From Halopseudomonas oceani (GTDB lineage Bacteria; Pseudomonadota; Gammaproteobacteria; Pseudomonadales; Pseudomonadaceae): DNA of 64,000 nt. Location: assembly GCF_002903165.1 (NCBI RefSeq), contig NZ_PPSK01000004.1, positions 248,001 to 312,000 on the forward strand. Reading direction: 5' to 3'. This document shows, piece by piece, positions 59,964 to 64,000 of this stretch (position 1 is the stretch's first letter; the number at the start of each line of letters is the position of its first letter). The position numbers and the translations under genes are program-made. The notes beneath the pieces are model-generated. The model worked only from the letters and a program-made list of their open reading frames with translations, made no database searches and was not told where the DNA came from.

Positions 59964-61007
59964 ATGACTTCACAGAACCATGCTCTTTCTTCAGAGCGCG
60001 TGCACGAGCGCTGCTTCTGGGCGCAGGGGATAGCCCAGGGACTTGAGCTATACGGCAAGAGCGTCCGCGATTTACCGTCGGACCTGCGCCAGCATTGCAA
60101 GCTGACAGACCTTAGTCAGACCCACGTCAGTCAGAGCGACATGAATCGCCTCTGGAACGCCGCAGCCAAGCTCTCTCAGGATGAGTGCTTCGGATTGCGT
60201 ATGGGCCGCCATTATCAATCCAACACACTGTCACTGCTCGGCCTCGCGGCCGCATCGAGCGAAACGCTGGGTGACGCGATACAGCGCCTGATTCGATTCA
60301 TGCCTGTTTTCAGCAGCCAGGTCCAGCTGTATTCAGTTGAAGACGACCAATACCTGACCCTCTACTTTCAGCCCCGTGGAAACCCGCACCCATTGCACAT
60401 GGAAGCGGTAATGAGCCAGTGCAACAAGATCTGGGAAGGACTGGGCATTGGCAAAGCCTCTCTGATGCTTGAAAGCCGACTGACAAGCGAACACGAGCGC
60501 AATCGCGATCTATGTGAAACCCTGCTTGGCAGTCGAGTGCGCCTGGGGGCCAAGCGAATGTCGTTCCGCCTCAATCGGGGCCTGCTACGCACTTCCTTGC
60601 CCAGCGCCGATGCCTTTCTGCGCAAACGCCTGGACGCCTCTCTGGAAGACATGCTCAGCGACCTGCCCAATCTGGACTTCGCCGAACAGGTCAAGCAGCG
60701 CATCCGCGTACTGGTATCCGAGCGTGAAGTGTCCGAAGAGCTGGTTGCCACTCCTTTTAACATGAGCCCGCGACACCTGCGCCGCAAGCTGAGTGAAACC
60801 CGTACCACCTATGAAAAGCTGCTGGATGAAGTGCGCATGGAGCTGGCGATCCGCCTTATAAAGGAAGGGAAGCTCAATCTCGGACGCATTGCCTTCGAGC
60901 TGGGCTTTCTCGACCCAAGCAGCTTCACCCGCGCATTCCGCCGCTGGACTGGCATGAGCCCAACCAGCTTCCGCAGTCAGGCCAATCAGACCGCGATACC
61001 CTCCTGA
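59964..61007 (+). CDS. AraC-family regulator with arabinose-binding-like N-terminal domain
   Basis: Regulator of 347 residues. The N-terminal part (about 20-210) resembles the Arabinose_bd (PF12625) ligand domain of AraC regulators linked to lipid and hydrocarbon catabolism (RLWNAAAKLSQDECFGLRMGRHYQ as DECFGLRMG), and the C-terminal part (about 250-345) is an AraC helix-turn-helix (MSPRHLRRKLSETRTTYEKLLDEVR, IAFELGFLDPSSFTRAFRRWTGMSPTSFR as LGFLDPSSFTRAF). It lies between the two DUF1302/DUF1329 pairs and probably controls at least the divergent pair A. ATG 59964 is chosen over a TTG at 59922. Confidence 0.9.
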   Translation: MTSQNHALSSERVHERCFWAQGIAQGLELYGKSVRDLPSDLRQHCKLTDLSQTHVSQSDMNRLWNAAAKLSQDECFGLRMGRHYQSNTLSLLGLAAASSETLGDAIQRLIRFMPVFSSQVQLYSVEDDQYLTLYFQPRGNPHPLHMEAVMSQCNKIWEGLGIGKASLMLESRLTSEHERNRDLCETLLGSRVRLGAKRMSFRLNRGLLRTSLPSADAFLRKRLDASLEDMLSDLPNLDFAEQVKQRIRVLVSEREVSEELVATPFNMSPRHLRRKLSETRTTYEKLLDEVRMELAIRLIKEGKLNLGRIAFELGFLDPSSFTRAFRRWTGMSPTSFRSQANQTAIPS

Positions 61008-61204
61008 GCGACCCGGGGCAAAGACATCATGTCAGCGCCCCATCCTTCCGACGCCGCCGTTGGCGCAACCGCCCAAAGCAAATCCTTGAGCACCCACACC
61101 AGAGACAAGGCCCAATGCGGCCCATGAGCACGATCAGTGTTCCTCAGCAACGTGCCCCTTTGCGAATGGCAGGATGGCCGCCAGCAAAGTACAGGGCCCG
61201 AAGA
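61008..61204. other. Gap between AraC gene and DUF1329 copy B
   Basis: About 200 bases with GC content like the neighbours and no credible gene, promoter or repeat that I can support, except the terminator that follows. Confidence 0.4.
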
Positions 61205-61234
61205 CAAAAAAAGGGAGCCTTTCGGCTCCCTTCT
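61205..61234 (-). terminator. Intrinsic terminator after second DUF1329 gene
   Basis: GGGAGCC / GGCTCCC with loop GAAA on the minus strand, followed by seven T. It can also act for the convergent AraC gene, where a TTCTTTC tract follows. Confidence 0.9.
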
Positions 61235-61255
61235 TTCTACTGCGACCAGCTTGAC

Positions 61256-62626
61256 TCAGCGAACACCGGAAGCACGTAGTGCGGCCGGAGTGAACTGGGT
61301 ATAGCTCGGGTCGAAGTCATACTGCGGCGCAGAGTTTTCTTCGGTGTACATACCCAGAGCAATGTAACGACCTGCCAGCAGGTCATACAGTGTCTCGATG
61401 GCGTAACCCGGGATCTTCTGCTGATAGTTGAAGCCAAGGTGACCTTCACCTACACGCCACAGGGTGCCGCGACCGTCGTAATGGTCAGCCAGGCTGATCA
61501 TCCAGGAGTCTTCGTCAACGAAGAAATTACGCTGGGCGTAAATGTGACGTTGACCTTCCTTCACGTTGCCCTGAACTTCCCAAACGCGATGCAGCTCAAA
61601 GCGGGTGTAGTCGGGGTTGATGTGACCAGCTTGCAGCACATCAGCGTATTGAACGCCCGGTACGGTCAGCTTGCCGCTGTTGTACGGAATGTAGATCTCT
61701 TTCTTGCCAACCAGCGTCCAGTTGTAACGGTCAGGCGCACCGTTATACATGGAGAAGTTGTCAGAAGTACGCATCCCGTCAGAAGCGGTACCTGGACCGT
61801 CGTAGGCAACCTGAGGTGCACGACGAACGCGACGCTGACCGGCGTTGTAGACCCAAGCCATACGCGGCTCTTTCAGCTGATCGAGACTATCGTGTACCAG
61901 CAGGACGTTACCCGCCAAACGCGCAGGCGCACTTACGCGCTGCTTGAAGAACAGCAGGGTGTTCGGCATGGAGGAGGCGTCCACATCCGACATCTGCTCG
62001 GGGTAACCCACTTCTTCTTCCATCTTGATCAGAGTGAACGAACCGTTGGTCTGCGGCATGGCCTGCATGTACCAACGGTGGACGTTCAGGCGATAACGGG
62101 TGTTGTGGTTCCACACTACCTCAGCACCGGACTTCGGAATCGGGAAAGCAAATGAGCCGTGTGCGAAGTTGGAAATACCGTCGCCGCCATTGACCAGCTT
62201 GGCCTGACCGGCAGTTGCCTTGACCTGATCATAGACAGACTGCGGGAAGCCCACAGAACGCTGGGTCTGGTAGATCGGCATGCGGAAGGTTTCCGGATAA
62301 CGCTCGAACAAAGCGATTTGGCCCGGAGTCAGGTTAGCCTTGTACTGCTCCAGGTTCTGAGCAGTGATCACGAACTCCGGCTGGTCGTCCTTATAAGGAC
62401 TTTCCAAGAAGTTGTTCGGCAGGGACTGGCCCGCGTCGGTCGGCAAGCCACCGGTCCAGGCCGGAATGGTGCCAGACGCATTGCCAGCCTTCTCTGCGCC
62501 GATCGGCGTTAGAGAAGTACCCAGCTGATCGATTTCAGCCTGGGTCAGAGTTTGCGCCATTACAGAGGATGCCATCAGGCTCAGAGCCAGACCACCAGTA
62601 CCCATCAGAGTTTGTTGCATACGCAT
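61256..62626 (-). CDS. DUF1329 domain protein, copy B
   Basis: Exported protein of 456 residues, the same length as copy A (56472-57842) and nearly the same sequence throughout. The signal peptide region and first mature residues are especially alike, with a 78-base block identical at the DNA level (62519-62596 versus 57735-57812). Differences cluster at residues 50-100 (TDAGQSLPNNFLESPYKDD) and at the C-terminal part (ENSAPQYDFDPSYTQF). As in copy A, it follows a DUF1302 gene, here by 25 bases. Same caveats on function. Confidence 0.85.
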   Translation of the reverse strand: MRMQQTLMGTGGLALSLMASSVMAQTLTQAEIDQLGTSLTPIGAEKAGNASGTIPAWTGGLPTDAGQSLPNNFLESPYKDDQPEFVITAQNLEQYKANLTPGQIALFERYPETFRMPIYQTQRSVGFPQSVYDQVKATAGQAKLVNGGDGISNFAHGSFAFPIPKSGAEVVWNHNTRYRLNVHRWYMQAMPQTNGSFTLIKMEEEVGYPEQMSDVDASSMPNTLLFFKQRVSAPARLAGNVLLVHDSLDQLKEPRMAWVYNAGQRRVRRAPQVAYDGPGTASDGMRTSDNFSMYNGAPDRYNWTLVGKKEIYIPYNSGKLTVPGVQYADVLQAGHINPDYTRFELHRVWEVQGNVKEGQRHIYAQRNFFVDEDSWMISLADHYDGRGTLWRVGEGHLGFNYQQKIPGYAIETLYDLLAGRYIALGMYTEENSAPQYDFDPSYTQFTPAALRASGVR

Positions 62627-62651
62627 AATTGTTGTTCTCCTGTGGTCAGTC

Positions 62652-64000
62652 TTAGAAGCTTACGCTGAAGCTGACTGACGCAAAGTCACGGTCAACGGCG
62701 GTGTTGTACTTGCCGTCGAAGAAGTCGGTGTAGCTGATGCTGGCGTTGTACTTGTTGCCGTAGTCAGCATTCAGACCAACGCTGATTGCCTTGGCGTCTT
62801 CAGTGAAGTTCGGGCCGTAGCCTTCCACGTCGTGCGACCAGGACAGGTTCGGGCTCAGGTTGATACCGGCAATGACGTTGCTGTAATCCAGCGTCGCACG
62901 GATGCGGTAGCCAGAAGACCAGGAAGTGTAGAAACCGTCGTTCTCACACCAACTATTCCGATACTTCGAGGTCGAAGTTTGAGCAGAAGCACACTGCCCC
63001 GCAACCACACCAGCAGGAAGAGAACCTTCATCTCCGTTGTAAGGACTTTGTCCGAACAGCGAGTCACGACCAAACTTAACATCTCCGAGACCACCGATGT
63101 AGTTCACGCCGGCCTCACCAACCAGTGAAAGACGGCTAGCACCCAGCACGCGATCAAAGAACTGAATGACACTAACTTGTGCCTGCCAGAATTCCTTGCG
63201 CTCATAACCCTGAATGTAGGATCCGAGGGCAGCGCCGTTGTAGTCGCGGTGGGTGTTATCAGCGCCAAGCTGCAGTGCAGTACGGCTCATGTCACCGGTA
63301 TTGATCTGCATCGGCATGTTCGGGCGGTAACTGATTTCACCACCGACGGAGGCTCCAGCAACGGAAGTCTGGAAGCTCACGCCATACAGACGGATATCTT
63401 CTGGGTACTCGAAAAAGTAGCCAGCAGGACCAACCACACCATCGATACCGGGGACACCGCTGGCCCCTGGCACAGCACCGCCACCAGCGATGTTCGAATA
63501 GATGGGAGTGCGGCTATGGTAGTTCATTGCATAGAAGCCAAACTCCGAATCGTTCAGCTCCGGCACAAACCAGCGGAATGCCACACCAAACTGCCCTTCG
63601 TCTTTTGCTTCCTGGTCCTTTTTAGCGCGCACGATGTAGCGGCTAAGCCCCGGGTTATATGGCCAACCAGTGCTCAGGTTAGGATTACCCTGCTCCCAGT
63701 CAACGCCATTAACAACCAAGCGGTCTACACAGCCTTTTGCCAGGGTATCTGAACCAAAAAATGTACCGCAGTTGTCCAGAACGGTCGGAGCCCACTTAAG
63801 CTGATAGAAGGCTTCCACGCTCAGATTTTCGGTCAGGCCCTGAGAGAGGTAAAGCATTTCAACGGGCAGCAGACCTTCTTTCAGCTCAGCACCCGGGCGC
63901 CGCAGAGCAGCCACGTCAATCGGATTGATGGAGTTGATGGAGTTCTGAATGAAGGTAGACTCACCCCAGCTGACAACCTGGCGACCAAGACGAACGTTAC
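62652..64000 (-). CDS. DUF1302 outer-membrane beta-barrel protein, copy B (5' end beyond window)
   Basis: The coding frame continues to the last base of the window and lacks a start here, so the N-terminus and signal peptide are outside. The visible 449 residues match copy A along most of their length, including INSINPIDVAALRRPGAELKEGLLPVEMLY, and end in FSVSF. Loop stretches differ strongly (for example SQTSTSKYRNSWCENDGF versus DASEGYQNSWCENDGF), which may change ligand preference. An internal GTG at 63914 is not the true start. Confidence 0.85.
   Translation of the reverse strand, partial: NVRLGRQVVSWGESTFIQNSINSINPIDVAALRRPGAELKEGLLPVEMLYLSQGLTENLSVEAFYQLKWAPTVLDNCGTFFGSDTLAKGCVDRLVVNGVDWEQGNPNLSTGWPYNPGLSRYIVRAKKDQEAKDEGQFGVAFRWFVPELNDSEFGFYAMNYHSRTPIYSNIAGGGAVPGASGVPGIDGVVGPAGYFFEYPEDIRLYGVSFQTSVAGASVGGEISYRPNMPMQINTGDMSRTALQLGADNTHRDYNGAALGSYIQGYERKEFWQAQVSVIQFFDRVLGASRLSLVGEAGVNYIGGLGDVKFGRDSLFGQSPYNGDEGSLPAGVVAGQCASAQTSTSKYRNSWCENDGFYTSWSSGYRIRATLDYSNVIAGINLSPNLSWSHDVEGYGPNFTEDAKAISVGLNADYGNKYNASISYTDFFDGKYNTAVDRDFASVSFSVSF

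Noticed and set aside
63914-63914. Internal GTG as start of DUF1302 copy B
   Set aside because: The frame stays open to the window edge and the upstream residues match copy A, so the gene is cut by the window, not truncated.
1-64000. tRNA, rRNA, CRISPR, insertion sequence, integrase or prophage
   Set aside because: Reading both strands and all intergenic gaps I found no cloverleaf-like sequence, no regularly spaced repeats and no transposase, recombinase or phage protein. A covariance-model search would be needed to exclude small RNAs.

Overview
The window (about 60% GC, dense coding, short intergenic gaps) looks like a chromosomal segment of a gammaproteobacterium of the Pseudomonas lineage. 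The gene sets ttcA next to a Tag-like glycosylase, a beta-alanine:pyruvate transaminase with a methylmalonate-semialdehyde-type dehydrogenase and a divergent LysR gene, nirBD with a phosphatase-kinase gene, and paired DUF1302/DUF1329 genes are all familiar from Pseudomonas. A fused glucosylglycerol-phosphate synthase/phosphatase suggests a halotolerant or marine member (a Halopseudomonas-like organism is my inference, not something the sequence proves). I see no rRNA, tRNA, CRISPR array, insertion sequence, phage or integrase.

Layout. 1-5.5 kb: an ammonium transporter divergent from a c-di-GMP phosphodiesterase, then a two-component system with two small periplasmic PepSY proteins. 5.5-12.3 kb: housekeeping and accessory enzymes (patatin-like lipase, methyltransferase, secreted zinc protease, NlpC/P60 lipoprotein, Tag-like glycosylase, TtcA, Yip1 and DnaJ-domain proteins). 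12.4-25 kb: a lipoprotein behind a PhoB-type operator array, the glucosylglycerol synthase with an MFS gene, a flavodoxin/SprT/methyltransferase group, a Kef-type antiporter, CvfB and a phytase-like lipoprotein. 25-32.3 kb: AraC-LysE, a large DUF6351 lipoprotein, a MocR regulator, and a RidA-MFS operon behind a SoxR-like box. 32.3-38 kb: the nitrite assimilation operon nirB-nirD-nirC plus a PP2C-kinase fusion, read from a consensus sigma-54 promoter through a leader that contains an intrinsic terminator. 38-47 kb: SGNH hydrolase, ABC exporter, SMP-30-like protein, retropepsin-like protein, second MocR, DUF1127, inositol-phosphatase-like protein and a diguanylate cyclase. 47-53.4 kb: beta-alanine catabolism with its LysR regulator, then an alpha/beta hydrolase and a Bcr-type exporter. 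53.5-56.3 kb: DAHP synthase preceded by a short leader peptide ending in a run of aromatic codons and by a strand-specific terminator, then a DEAD-box helicase. 56.4-64 kb: two duplicated DUF1329/DUF1302 pairs around an AraC-type regulator; the last DUF1302 gene runs off the window.

The most informative content beyond the gene list is regulatory: (i) the aromatic leader peptide/attenuator before the DAHP synthase gene, (ii) the sigma-54 promoter plus leader terminator of nirB, (iii) an 11-bp-phased PhoB-like array at 12374-12435 and a perfect two-heptamer Pho box at 1560-1577 beside the EAL gene, (iv) a SoxR-type promoter for RidA-MFS, (v) a shared ATCTGTAT motif next to both MocR genes, (vi) direct or inverted repeats that look like the operators of the AraC and LysR regulators. 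I did not find a clearly new multi-gene system; the duplicated DUF1302/DUF1329 locus is the best candidate for poorly understood biology.
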